Shown piece after piece: positions 8,011 to 15,955 of a DNA stretch of 41,200 nucleotides. The stretch comes from CAVQGZ01 sp964356295 (lineage in GTDB: Bacteria; Actinomycetota; Actinomycetes; Jiangellales; Jiangellaceae). The notes beneath the pieces were generated by a model. The model ran no database searches, was not told the origin of the DNA, and worked only from the letters and a program-made list of their open reading frames with translations. The DNA is taken from contig CAYHHE010000018.1 in assembly GCA_964356295.1 (NCBI GenBank), positions 1 through 41,200 of the forward strand. Direction: 5' to 3'. Both the position numbers and the translations under genes were made by a program. How positions within the stretch are numbered: position 1 is the stretch's first letter; every line of letters starts with the position of its first letter.

Positions 8011-8768
8011 GGCGTGACGGCCAGCGCGATCCAGGTGGCGGCGGCGTGACCGAGATCTCGACCGTCCTGTCCGTAGACGCTGGTCAGGGTGAACGTCTTG
8101 CGGCCCTCGCCGGCCAGGCGCTGGCCCATGACGAGGCACTGCTCGCCGACGACAGGGACGTCGAGCACGTGCGCAGCCATCCGGCCCAGCACGATCGGTC
8201 GGCCGTCGATGAGCGCGGTCCAGGCTCCGGGGCAGTCCAGCGCCGCCCACACCGCCGCGGCCGGGACGGCACCGTCAGGGTCCGCTGCCGACTCGGCCAC
8301 CGTCCAGGTGCAGGCCGTGCGGTCCTCGTCCACGTGTCCGGGACGCAGGTGGTAGCCGTCCCCGGTGGCGCGCTGCGGACCGCAGACCCAGCAGGTGGGG
8401 AAGGGGTGGGCCTGCAGGCCGCCGTACCGCGACTCCGCAGCGCGGGCCTGCTCCACCGGGACCGGTGCCACCGGCTGGACGGCGTCGGGAGGCGCGACGA
8501 GCAGCCGTGCCTCGGCGACGGTCACCTCCGCCGCGCTCACGGTCATCCCGGGCGGGTCACCCTCGACGGTGCTGCTCAGCTCGACGTCCAGCGGCGGTGG
8601 GGTGCGCAGGGTGACCTCGACCCACGGGGCGTCGGGCCCGCGGGACGGCAGCCCGAGCGCTTGCGCCAGAGCCTCGGCGACGCGTCCGGCGACATACCCG
8701 CCGTTGCCGGAGTCCGGTGGCCCGTTGAACCGGGCCGGGATGGTCAGCGACGGTCCGGGAGAGGCCAC
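8004..8768 (-). CDS. Hotdog-like acyl-CoA thioesterase-type protein (hypothetical)
   Basis: A 254-residue soluble protein. The N-terminal half begins with FNGPPDSGNGGYVAGR, which recalls the start of thioesterase-like double-hotdog proteins. The middle carries a conserved-looking CWVCGP motif (HPFPTCWVCGP) and GDGYHLRPG. The C-terminal half includes AALDCPGAW and VVGEQCLVMG segments. I recognise it only as an actinobacterial protein of probable hotdog fold; no catalytic residues can be assigned with confidence. The GTG start is supported by a TAGCAT hexamer six bases upstream. Its position between a ligase and a thiolase suggests work on a CoA thioester, which is inference. Confidence 0.65.
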   Translation of the reverse strand: MASPGPSLTIPARFNGPPDSGNGGYVAGRVAEALAQALGLPSRGPDAPWVEVTLRTPPPLDVELSSTVEGDPPGMTVSAAEVTVAEARLLVAPPDAVQPVAPVPVEQARAAESRYGGLQAHPFPTCWVCGPQRATGDGYHLRPGHVDEDRTACTWTVAESAADPDGAVPAAAVWAALDCPGAWTALIDGRPIVLGRMAAHVLDVPVVGEQCLVMGQRLAGEGRKTFTLTSVYGQDGRDLGHAAATWIALAVTPG

Positions 8769-8774
8769 GACGTG

Positions 8775-8780
8775 ATGCTA
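8775..8780 (-). promoter_or_regulatory. -10 hexamer for the hotdog-like gene
   Basis: TAGCAT on the minus strand, six bases before the GTG at 8768, in the 21-base gap after the preceding gene. It suggests an internal leaderless promoter within the block. Confidence 0.5.
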
Positions 8781-8789
8781 GAAGCGGTG

Positions 8790-9344
8790 CTACAAGCCGG
8801 GGAACTCCACCGTCGTGTAGAACCACAGCGAGGACGTGGCCCACAGCGCCACGATGATCGCGAACACGGTTCCCCCCAGCCACGGGATCGCGCCGGACGG
8901 CACCCCGGGCAGGCGCAGCCCGAGCACCTTGCTCACGAAGGCCCCGTAGAACAGGCAGCCCAGCAGGGAGTGCGCCACCACCCGGGTGTCGAAGGTCTGC
9001 AGCCCCAGCGCCCACAGGCAGTGCGCGGCCACCGGCAGGCTGAGCAGCACCGTGACGATGCCGACGGTCCGGTGGGTGGGGCCCACCCAGCGCGGGGCCG
9101 GACCCGACCCGATCCGGCCGTACATCCGCAGGGCCAGTCCCAGCTGCACCAGCGCCCCGATCGCGACCAGCGACGTGAACGTCGCCTTCATGCCGATCAT
9201 GCTGCTGAACCCGAAGGTGACCAGCGGCTGGCCCGTCGGCTCGTGGACCTGTCCGTACGTGCCCAGGGCCACCGCGACGAGGGCTCCGGCGAGCAGGGCG
9301 ATCGCGAGCCTCCCGCTGCTCGGCGCCGCAGCGGTCGGTCCCAT
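8790..9344 (-). CDS. Small polytopic membrane protein (DUF6529-like)
   Basis: A 184-residue membrane protein with about four to five hydrophobic segments: residues ~13-30, ~47-70, ~95-118, ~125-145 and ~155-175. Histidines sit in or next to the predicted helices (VGPTHRTVG, LPVAAHCLW, RVVAHSLLG), a pattern like small b-type heme membrane proteins. I believe it belongs to the DUF6529 group but cannot confirm this. The ATG at 9344 shares one base with the stop of the upstream ligase (TGATG), so the two are translationally coupled. No function is known to me; heme binding is a guess from the histidines. Confidence 0.7.
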   Translation of the reverse strand: MGPTAAAPSSGRLAIALLAGALVAVALGTYGQVHEPTGQPLVTFGFSSMIGMKATFTSLVAIGALVQLGLALRMYGRIGSGPAPRWVGPTHRTVGIVTVLLSLPVAAHCLWALGLQTFDTRVVAHSLLGCLFYGAFVSKVLGLRLPGVPSGAIPWLGGTVFAIIVALWATSSLWFYTTVEFPGL

Positions 9345-10429
9345 CAGTCCAGTGTGTCCGAGGCTGCCCGGTCGAGGAGGCCGATCGCGCAGGCTCGGTC
9401 GACCTTGCCGGCGGGGGTGCGTGGGAGGGAGCTGACCACGACCCACCGGCGCGGGCGGGCAGCCGGCTCCAGCCGGTTCGCGGCGAACGTCCGCAGCGCG
9501 GGCACCGTCACCCCGTCCCCCCCGACGACGGCGCCGACGACCTGCCCGAGGGTCGCGTGCGGCACCCCGGTGACGACGACGTCGCTCACCCCCGGCGCCT
9601 CGCGCAGCGCGGCCTCGACGTCGGCGACGGGGACGGTGGCCCCGCCGGTCTGCACCGCGGCGGCCCCGCGTCCGTCCACCCGCACAGCGCCGTCGGCACG
9701 GACGGATCCGTGGTCGCCGACCGTGCACCATCCGTCGGCATCGCGCTGCAGCGGGCCGAGGTGCGGGTCGGGGTCGACCGTCAGGTAGCCCAGGCTCAGG
9801 TACGGGCTGCGCGCCCACAGGACGCCGTCACGCGCCTCGACCTCGACCCCGGGGAAGGCGCGCAGCTCACCGGGCGCGCGGCCGATCGCCACGAACGACA
9901 GCTCGCTCGCCCCGTAGTACGCGACCACCCGCAGGCCTCGTTCCGCGGCGCGTTGCGCCGAGGTCGCACGCAGCGCGCCTCCGGCCACCACAGCAGTGCG
10001 TCCGGACAGGTCACGGGGCTGGTCGAGCAGCCGGTCGAGCTGATGGGGGACCAGGTGCGCCACGTCCCACGTCTGCGTGGTGTCCAGGGACGCCAGGACC
10101 GGGCGCGCCCCGACCTGGCGGGCGTGCCAGGCCGCGTGCAGGAACAGCGTGGACGCCAGCGGACCGGGGACCAGCACCCGGGTTCCGACGCCGGTTCCGG
10201 TGAGCTCGGCCAGCGCGGCCACGCTGGTGTGCCAGGACTCCCGCGTTCGGCAGACCCCGCGGGGACGGCTGGTGCTCCCGGACGTGAACGCGACCAGCCA
10301 CGTCCCGGGTGGCGGCTTGCCCGGCACCGCCGCAAGTTCGGGGCGTGCGGCGCTGACCACCGCCACCGGGGCGCTGTCGTCCAGAGCGTCCAGCACCTTC
10401 TCGGGCCGGTCGTCGGGGATGACGATCAT
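9344..10429 (-). CDS. Short AMP-forming acyl-CoA ligase (MenE-like) coupled to bioY
   Basis: A 361-residue adenylate-forming ligase, shorter than typical ~500-residue acyl-CoA synthetases but close to actinobacterial MenE. Motifs: P-loop TSGSTSRPRGV (the usual Gly after the second Thr-equivalent is Ser), adenine-site YYGASELSFVA, hinge-side TVGDHGSVRADG and VDGRG, and the C-terminal catalytic lysine in LPRTPAGKVDR. The ATG at 10429 overlaps the bioY stop by four bases. MenE (o-succinylbenzoate) is one alternative, but no other menaquinone gene is nearby. Linkage to bioY makes a pimelate-type dicarboxylate a candidate substrate. The motifs make a CoA ligase likely; the substrate is unknown. 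Confidence 0.78.
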   Translation of the reverse strand: MIVIPDDRPEKVLDALDDSAPVAVVSAARPELAAVPGKPPPGTWLVAFTSGSTSRPRGVCRTRESWHTSVAALAELTGTGVGTRVLVPGPLASTLFLHAAWHARQVGARPVLASLDTTQTWDVAHLVPHQLDRLLDQPRDLSGRTAVVAGGALRATSAQRAAERGLRVVAYYGASELSFVAIGRAPGELRAFPGVEVEARDGVLWARSPYLSLGYLTVDPDPHLGPLQRDADGWCTVGDHGSVRADGAVRVDGRGAAAVQTGGATVPVADVEAALREAPGVSDVVVTGVPHATLGQVVGAVVGGDGVTVPALRTFAANRLEPAARPRRWVVVSSLPRTPAGKVDRACAIGLLDRAASDTLD

Positions 10430-11055
10430 GAGTTGTCGACGGGCACGAGCGCCGGCGGGCCCAGCAGGTCGGGCATCGCCCGGTGCACGCCCGCGGCAAC
10501 CGCGGTCGCCAGGACAGCCTTGATCAGGTCGCCGGGCACGAACACCGCAGCCAGGGCGGCAGTCTCGGGCAGCGGCACCGCGGTGCGCCAGGCCTGCACC
10601 GGGATGCCCAGCGCGTACACCACCCCGATGCCGCCGACGACGTTCGCGGTCAGTCCGCGCGGCCACCGGTACCCGGGTCGTCCGGCCTCGACGATGCGAC
10701 CGATGAGCCACGCCGCCAGCGGCCACGCCAGCAGGTAGCCCGCGGACGGGCCGGCGAACACGCCCAGCCCGCCNNNNNNNNNNNNNNNNNNNNNNNNNNN
10801 NNNNNNNNNNNNNNNNNNNNNNNNNNNNNNNNNNNNNNNNNNNNNNNNNNNNNNNNNNNNNNNNNNNNNNNNNGCCCGCCGCGCCCCCAGCAGCGAGCCC
10901 ACGAGCATCACGCCCAACGTCTGCAGGGTGATCGGCACCGCGTTGCCGAACACGGCGATCGCGCCGGGCAGCCCGAGCGCGGCCACCAGGCCCGCCCCCA
11001 TGGCCACCTGCGCGACATCCCGGGAGGTCAGCCGACGCCGCACCTGCCAAGCCAT
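10426..11055 (-). CDS. bioY: Biotin transporter S-component BioY (interrupted by assembly gap)
   Basis: BioY is the substrate-binding membrane component of the biotin ECF transporter. The N-terminal part has the family element VPITLQTLGVMLVGSLLGARR, and after the gap comes GGLGVFAGPSAGYLLAWP, the core BioY signature. The 100 N fall between these. The frame is preserved across them and the expected missing stretch is about 33 residues, so the gap is probably near true length and the gene is not a pseudogene. The ATG at 11055 is preferred over the upstream ATG at 11097 because TACGCT lies six bases before it. It heads the block of minus-strand genes down to 5440. Confidence 0.93.
   Translation of the reverse strand: MAWQVRRRLTSRDVAQVAMGAGLVAALGLPGAIAVFGNAVPITLQTLGVMLVGSLLGARRXXXXXXXXXXXXXXXXXXXXXXXXXXXXXXXXXXGGLGVFAGPSAGYLLAWPLAAWLIGRIVEAGRPGYRWPRGLTANVVGGIGVVYALGIPVQAWRTAVPLPETAALAAVFVPGDLIKAVLATAVAAGVHRAMPDLLGPPALVPVDNS
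10774..10873. other. Assembly gap (100 N) inside bioY
   Basis: Exactly 100 N, a conventional scaffold filler. The flanking BioY sequence is in one frame, consistent with about 100 missing bases. Confidence 0.95.
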
Positions 11056-11061
11056 GCGTGC

Positions 11062-11067
11062 AGCGTA
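11062..11067 (-). promoter_or_regulatory. -10 hexamer for leaderless bioY transcript
   Basis: TACGCT on the minus strand, six bases before the bioY ATG at 11055. No BirA/BioQ-type operator was recognised in the 53-base divergent spacer. Confidence 0.55.
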
Positions 11068-11108
11068 GACAGCGCCGGTCGTCGCGGCTGCGGGCATGAT
11101 GGATGCTT

Positions 11109-12707
11109 GTGATCACCGCCGTGGACCTCGAGGTGCGCGCCGGCAGCCAGCTGCTGCTGCAGGGCGCATCCTTCCGGGTCGGGCCGGGCCACAAGATCGG
11201 GCTGGTCGGCCGTAACGGCGCCGGCAAGACCACCCTCACCCGCATCCTGGCCGGGGAGGCCCAGCCGGCGGCGGGGACGGTGACGCGCACCGGAGCCGTC
11301 GGGTACCTGCCGCAGGACCCCCGCCCCGGCGACCCCGGCACCCCGGCGCGCGCCCGGATCCTGTCCGCACGCGGACTGGACGAGGTCGTCACCGGCCTGC
11401 GCGCCGCCGAGCAGCAGCTCGCGCACAGCACCGGGCCGGACCAGCAGCGCGCGATGCGCCGCTATGCGCGGCTGGAGACCGAGTTCCTCACCCGGGGCGG
11501 CTACGCCGCGGAGAGCCACGCCGCCACCATCGCGGCGTCCCTCGGCCTGGCCGCCCGCGTGCTCGACCAGCCCCTGGGCACCCTCTCCGGCGGCCAGCGC
11601 CGCCGCGTCGAGCTGGCCCGCATCCTGTACTCCGAGTCCGACACGCTGCTGCTCGACGAGCCCACCAACCACCTGGACGCGGACTCGGTCGGCTGGCTGC
11701 GCGACTTCCTGCGGACGTTCTCCGGCGGCGTCGTGGTGATCAGCCACGACACCGCGCTGCTCGAACACACCGTCAACGCGGTGTTCCACCTCGACGCCAC
11801 CCGCGCGGCGCTGGACACCTATGCGATGGGCTGGTCGGCCTACCTCGCGCAGCGCGAGACCGACGAGCGGCGTCGTCACCGCGAGCGGGCCAACGCCGAG
11901 AAGAAGGCCGCGGCGCTGAAGTCCCAGGCCGACCGGATGCGCGCGAAGGCCACCAAGGCGACCGCCGCGCACAACATGGACCGGCGGGCCCAGCGGTTGC
12001 TCGCCGGGACGGAGGAGGTGCGGCGCAACGACCGGGTGGCGCGACTGCGGCTGCCCGACCCGGCCCCTTGCGGGCGGACCCCGCTGACCGCGCGCGAGCT
12101 GTCGAAGTCCTACGGGTCGCTGGAGGTCTTCACCGACGTCGACCTGGCCATCGACCGCGGGTCCCGGGTGGTCGTGCTCGGCCTCAACGGCGCAGGCAAG
12201 ACCACCCTGCTGCGGCTGCTCGCCGGGATCGAGCAGCCCGACACCGGCGCGGTGCAGCCCGGCCACGGGCTCAAGGTCGGCTACTTCGCCCAGGAGCACG
12301 AGACCCTCGACCTGAGCCGTACCGTCGTGGAGAACCTCCGCAGCGCCGCTCCCGACCTCGACGACACCGCGGTACGCACCGTCCTCGGGTCGTTCCTGTT
12401 CTCCGGGGACGACGCGCACAAGCCGACGGGGGTGCTGTCCGGGGGTGAGCGCACCCGGCTCGCGCTGGCCACGCTCGTGGTGAGCAGTGCGAACGTGCTG
12501 CTGCTGGACGAGCCGACGAACAACCTCGACCCGGCATCGCGCGCCGAGGTGCTCGACGCGGTGCGCCGGTACCAGGGAGCGATCGTGCTGGTCACGCACG
12601 ACGAGGGGGCGGTCGAGGCGCTCGAGCCCGAACGGGTGCTGCTGCTGCCGGACGGGGTGGAGGACCTGTGGGGACGGGACTATCTCGACCTGGTCGCCCT
12701 GGCCTGA
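11109..12707 (+). CDS. ABC-F family ATPase (Rv1473-like)
   Basis: A 532-residue duplicated ABC protein with no membrane segments. ABC1: Walker A GRNGAGKTT, signature LSGGQRRR, Walker B LLLDEPTNHLD. ABC2: Walker A GLNGAGKTT, signature LSGGERTR, Walker B LLLDEPTNNLD. The charged linker between them (residues ~245-310, rich in Arg, Lys and Glu) is the P-site tRNA-interaction region of ABC-F translation factors. GTG at 11109 (giving MITAVDLEVRAG) is chosen over the ATG two codons upstream because CATGAT lies eight bases before it and that N-terminus looks like Rv1473. It is a ribosome-associated factor rather than a transporter. A resistance function cannot be inferred from sequence. Confidence 0.92.
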   Translation: MITAVDLEVRAGSQLLLQGASFRVGPGHKIGLVGRNGAGKTTLTRILAGEAQPAAGTVTRTGAVGYLPQDPRPGDPGTPARARILSARGLDEVVTGLRAAEQQLAHSTGPDQQRAMRRYARLETEFLTRGGYAAESHAATIAASLGLAARVLDQPLGTLSGGQRRRVELARILYSESDTLLLDEPTNHLDADSVGWLRDFLRTFSGGVVVISHDTALLEHTVNAVFHLDATRAALDTYAMGWSAYLAQRETDERRRHRERANAEKKAAALKSQADRMRAKATKATAAHNMDRRAQRLLAGTEEVRRNDRVARLRLPDPAPCGRTPLTARELSKSYGSLEVFTDVDLAIDRGSRVVVLGLNGAGKTTLLRLLAGIEQPDTGAVQPGHGLKVGYFAQEHETLDLSRTVVENLRSAAPDLDDTAVRTVLGSFLFSGDDAHKPTGVLSGGERTRLALATLVVSSANVLLLDEPTNNLDPASRAEVLDAVRRYQGAIVLVTHDEGAVEALEPERVLLLPDGVEDLWGRDYLDLVALA

Positions 12708-12724
12708 CCGGCGGCGCGCGCCGG
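12708..12724 (+). terminator. Hairpin after the ABC-F gene
   Basis: CCGGCG (12708-12713) and CGCCGG (12719-12724) form a perfect 6-bp stem with a 5-base loop immediately after the TGA. No U-tract is present. Confidence 0.5.
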
Positions 12725-12825
12725 GGGCAGCGATCAGGCGGTGCGGATATCGGCAAGTCGGTGGCGCCGACGGTCCACGGCGTCGATCATGAGTCCTGAC
12801 GCCATCCCACCCACGAGGAGGCACT

Positions 12826-13047
12826 GTGGCTGATGCCGCGGCGAAGGGCAGCCGGGTTTCCGGTGCCGCCCGAGACGAGCTCGCATCCGACCTGAGCAAG
12901 AAGTACAGCCATGGCAAGAGCATCCGCGAGCTGGCAGCCGAGACGGGTCGGTCCTACGGGTTCGTCCACCGGCTGCTTGTGGAGTCGGGGGTGACCCTGC
13001 GGGGTCGCGGTGGCGCACCGAAGTCGCGCAGGAAGGCTGCGAGCTAG
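12826..13047 (+). CDS. Small helix-turn-helix DNA-binding protein
   Basis: A 73-residue basic protein. A helix-turn-helix covers residues ~32-58 (SIRELAAETGRSYGFVHRLL), followed by a short wing-like LRGRGG and a lysine/arginine-rich tail. The GTG start at 12826 has a strong Shine-Dalgarno GAGGAGG at 12815-12821, unlike most neighbours, so this gene has a real leader. Proteins of this size and pattern are widespread in actinobacteria and are usually annotated only as HTH domain proteins. The target is unknown. It may regulate the following crotonase gene, but that gene appears to have its own promoter. Confidence 0.85.
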   Translation: MADAAAKGSRVSGAARDELASDLSKKYSHGKSIRELAAETGRSYGFVHRLLVESGVTLRGRGGAPKSRRKAAS

Positions 13048-13077
13048 CCCAGTCCGGAGAGGAACGGCCCAGCGTCG

Positions 13078-13083
13078 TAGGCT
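13078..13083 (+). promoter_or_regulatory. -10 hexamer for leaderless enoyl-CoA hydratase transcript
   Basis: TAGGCT, seven bases before the GTG at 13091. Confidence 0.55.
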
Positions 13084-13090
13084 GCCTCGG

Positions 13091-13918
13091 GTGACCAGCG
13101 CCTCCGTTCCCGCCCCACCGGCAGGCGGCCCCGGTGCCGACGACATGCTCACCGCCGGGTCGGTCGTGCTGAGGGTGGACGGACCCCGCGCGGACGTCGT
13201 CCTGAGCCGCCCGGACGTGCGCAACGCGCAGACTCCGGCGACCTGGCGTGCGCTGGCTGCCGTCCCGACGCTGCTTCCCGAGGACGTCCGGGTGATCGTG
13301 CTGAGCGGGGAAGGGCGATCGTTCTCCGCCGGGCTGGACCGCCGGATGTTCGACCCGGCCGGGGTTCCCGGGGAGGGCTCGCTGGTCGCCCTGGCTGCCC
13401 GGCCGCCGGAGGAGATCGAGGCAGCCATCGCGGAGTACCAGCGCGCGTTCTCGTGGTGGCGCGGGCACGACGCGGTGACGATCGCCGCCGTGCAGGGGCA
13501 CGCCGTCGGCGCCGGGTTCCAGCTCGCCCTGGCCTGCGACCTGTTGCTGTGCGCCCAGGACGCCCAGCTGGTCATGCGCGAGACGTCCCTCGGCCTGGTC
13601 CCCGACCTCGGCGGTACCTCACCGCTGGTCGACGTCGTCGGCTACAGCCGGGCGCTGGAGGTCTGTGCGACCGGTCGGGCCGTCCACGCGGAGGAGGCGG
13701 TGTCCCTCGGCCTCGCCCAGGCTGCCGTCCCCACCGAGGCGCTGGGCGCCGCGGTGGACGACCTGGTGGCTGCGCTGCTCGCCGCCCCGGCGGGCGCGGT
13801 CGTGGCGACCAAACGGCTGCTGAGGGGGGCGCCCGGGCGCACCCGGGAGGAGCAGATGGCCGCCGAGCGCGCCGAGCAGGTGGGACGCCTGGCCGACCTG
13901 GCGCGCCTGCTCGGGTGA
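13091..13918 (+). CDS. Enoyl-CoA hydratase/isomerase family protein (EchA12-like)
   Basis: A 275-residue crotonase. The oxyanion-hole elements are FSAGLD and GHAVGAGFQLA. Both hydratase glutamate positions appear conserved: Glu in MRETSLGLVPDLGG and Glu in SRALEVCATGR, so true hydratase or isomerase activity is possible. Start GTG 13091 is supported by the TAGGCT hexamer; an internal ATG at 13145 is the alternative. In M. tuberculosis, echA12 lies next to the ABC-F gene Rv1473, the same neighbourhood as here. The acyl-CoA substrate cannot be read from the sequence. Confidence 0.9.
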   Translation: MTSASVPAPPAGGPGADDMLTAGSVVLRVDGPRADVVLSRPDVRNAQTPATWRALAAVPTLLPEDVRVIVLSGEGRSFSAGLDRRMFDPAGVPGEGSLVALAARPPEEIEAAIAEYQRAFSWWRGHDAVTIAAVQGHAVGAGFQLALACDLLLCAQDAQLVMRETSLGLVPDLGGTSPLVDVVGYSRALEVCATGRAVHAEEAVSLGLAQAAVPTEALGAAVDDLVAALLAAPAGAVVATKRLLRGAPGRTREEQMAAERAEQVGRLADLARLLG

Positions 13919-14044
13919 CCGTGCGCCTGCTCGGCTGAACGCCGGTCTGCCGGGCCGGCCCGACGCGTCAGGGTCGGCCACCGGAACAACGCCGACGGAA
14001 CGGGCGTTTGTCGCCAGCAGCGCATCGTGCGAGAGGAGGTGGCC

Positions 14045-15949
14045 GTGTCCGGGCCCGGCATGTGGATGACCTACCGCTCCCTCACCAGGGACCGGTCGGC
14101 CGACCGCTCCCGCCTGGCGCCGGGAACGGTCCGACGGGTGGCGTCCTACGCCCGCCCCTACGCCGGCAAGATCGCGGCCTTCCTCGTCATCGTCGTGATC
14201 GGTGCCCAGCTCGTGGTGGCTGCACCACTGCTGTTCCAGCGCATCGTGGACGACGGCATCCTCGCCGGCGACGGCGGCCTGGTCACCCGGCTCGCCCTGA
14301 TCGTCGCCCTCATCGCGATCGTCGACGCCGGGCTGAGCCTGGTCGAGCGCTGGTACTCCGCCCGCATCGGCGAGGCCCTCATCTACGACCTGCGTACCCA
14401 GGTCTTCAGCCACGTCCAGCGCCAGCCGATCGCATTCTTCACCCGCGCCCAGACCGGCGCCCTGGTGTCCCGGCTCAACAGCGACGTCATCGGCGCGCAG
14501 CAGGCCTTCACCGGGACGCTGGCCGGGGTCGTCGCCAACGTCATCAGCGTCGTGGTGATCGTGGTCGCCATGCTCGTCCTCTCCTGGCAGGTGACTGTCG
14601 GTGCGCTCGTGCTGCTCCCGCTGTTCCTCGTCCCGGCCCGCTGGGTTGGCCGCCGGCTGGCTGCGCTCACCCGGGAGCAGATGGGGCTCAACGCCGAGAT
14701 GAGCGGCATGATGACCGAGCGGTTCAACGTCGCCGGTGCTCTGCTGGTCAAGCTGTTCGGGCGTCCAGCCGACGAGGCGAAGGGGTTCTCCTCCCGCGCC
14801 GGGCGGGTCCGCGACATCGGGGTGACCATCGCGCTGCAGAACCGCGCCTTCTTCGTCGCCCTCTCCCTGGTGACGTCGCTGGCCACCGCGCTGGTGTACG
14901 GGGTCGGCGGCAACCTCGTCGTCGACGGCGTGCTGACCCTGGGCACACTGCTCGCGCTGGTGGCGCTGCTGGCCCGGCTGTACGGCCCGCTGACCGCACT
15001 GTCGAACGTGCGGATCGACGTGATGACCGCGCTGGTGAGCTTCGAGCGGGTCTTCGAGGTGCTGGACCTCCAGCCACTGGTCGACGAGCGGCCCGACGCC
15101 CACCCGCTGCCGCCCGGCGCCGCCGACATCACCTTCGACGCGGTCGCGTTCCGCTACCCCAGTGCCGCGGAGGTGTCGCTGGCCTCGCTGGAGTCCATCG
15201 CCACCACCGAGCGCGCGGTGCACGGGCTGACCCTGAGCGACGTGTCGTTCCGCGTCGACCCGGGCCAGATGGTGGCGCTGGTCGGCCCGTCCGGCGCCGG
15301 CAAGACCACGATCACCGCGCTGGTCACCCGGCTGTACGACCCCACGTCCGGTGCGGTGCGGATCAGCGGCCACGACCTGCGGGACGTGACGCTGGCCTCG
15401 CTCACCGAGACGGTCGGGGTCGTCACCCAGGACGCCCACATGTTCCACGACACGATCGGGGCCAACCTGCTCTACGCCCGTCCCGAAGCCACCGACGAGG
15501 AGCTGTGGGCGGCGCTGCGCGGCGCGCAGATCGACGGTCTGGTCGCGGGCCTGCCCGACGGGCTGGATACCGTCGTCGGCGACCGCGGCTACCGGCTGTC
15601 CGGCGGGGAGAAGCAGCGCCTGGCCATCGCCCGGCTCATGCTCAAGGCTCCACGCGTGGTGATCCTGGACGAGGCGACCGCCCATCTGGACTCCGAGTCC
15701 GAGGTGGCGGTGCAGCGGGCGCTGGACACCGCGCTGCGGGGCCGCACCTCGCTGGTGATCGCGCACCGGCTCTCGACGGTCCGCAACGCCGACAGCATCC
15801 TCGTCGTGGACGGCGGACGGATCGTCCAGCGCGGCACCCACGCGGAGCTGCTGGCCGCGGGCGGGCTGTACGCCGAGCTGTACCGGACGCAGTTCGCCGA
15901 GAACGCCCCGGAGGCCTCCGGGGCTGCCGAGGTGGCCGTCGGGGCGTAG
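14045..15949 (+). CDS. ABC exporter half-transporter (transmembrane plus ATPase)
   Basis: A 634-residue type IV ABC exporter. The N-terminal ~330 residues carry six membrane segments, beginning at ~35-60 (AAFLVIVVIGAQLVVAAPLL). The ATPase domain has Walker A GPSGAGKTT, Q-loop VTQDAHMF, signature LSGGEKQRLA, Walker B VVILDEATAHLD and H-loop IAHRLSTVRNADSI. GTG 14045 is chosen because the strong Shine-Dalgarno AGAGGAGG (14032-14039) lies upstream of it; GTG 14027 would lie upstream of that site. It probably homodimerises, as no second half-transporter gene is adjacent. The substrate (lipid, peptide or drug) is unknown. Confidence 0.9.
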   Translation: MSGPGMWMTYRSLTRDRSADRSRLAPGTVRRVASYARPYAGKIAAFLVIVVIGAQLVVAAPLLFQRIVDDGILAGDGGLVTRLALIVALIAIVDAGLSLVERWYSARIGEALIYDLRTQVFSHVQRQPIAFFTRAQTGALVSRLNSDVIGAQQAFTGTLAGVVANVISVVVIVVAMLVLSWQVTVGALVLLPLFLVPARWVGRRLAALTREQMGLNAEMSGMMTERFNVAGALLVKLFGRPADEAKGFSSRAGRVRDIGVTIALQNRAFFVALSLVTSLATALVYGVGGNLVVDGVLTLGTLLALVALLARLYGPLTALSNVRIDVMTALVSFERVFEVLDLQPLVDERPDAHPLPPGAADITFDAVAFRYPSAAEVSLASLESIATTERAVHGLTLSDVSFRVDPGQMVALVGPSGAGKTTITALVTRLYDPTSGAVRISGHDLRDVTLASLTETVGVVTQDAHMFHDTIGANLLYARPEATDEELWAALRGAQIDGLVAGLPDGLDTVVGDRGYRLSGGEKQRLAIARLMLKAPRVVILDEATAHLDSESEVAVQRALDTALRGRTSLVIAHRLSTVRNADSILVVDGGRIVQRGTHAELLAAGGLYAELYRTQFAENAPEASGAAEVAVGA

Positions 15950-15955
15950 CCCGCC

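Noticed and set aside
7902..9788. Long plus-strand open frame across the hotdog-like, membrane and ligase genes
   Set aside because: Opposite a coupled set of minus-strand genes with recognisable motifs; no domain in its own translation.
9344..10429. Confident assignment of the ligase as MenE of menaquinone synthesis
   Set aside because: Length fits, but no other men gene is present and it is translationally coupled to bioY, so the substrate is left open.
10426..11055. bioY as a broken pseudogene
   Set aside because: The interruption is a run of exactly 100 N, and the frame and family motifs continue correctly on both sides.
11109..12707. Antibiotic-resistance ABC-F determinant
   Set aside because: Motifs and context match the conserved housekeeping Rv1473-type gene; no long antibiotic-resistance-type linker can be assigned from sequence alone.
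13619..15841. Long minus-strand open frame across the crotonase and ABC exporter
   Set aside because: Antisense to two clear genes; the sequence is Gly/His/Asp-rich without recognisable motifs.
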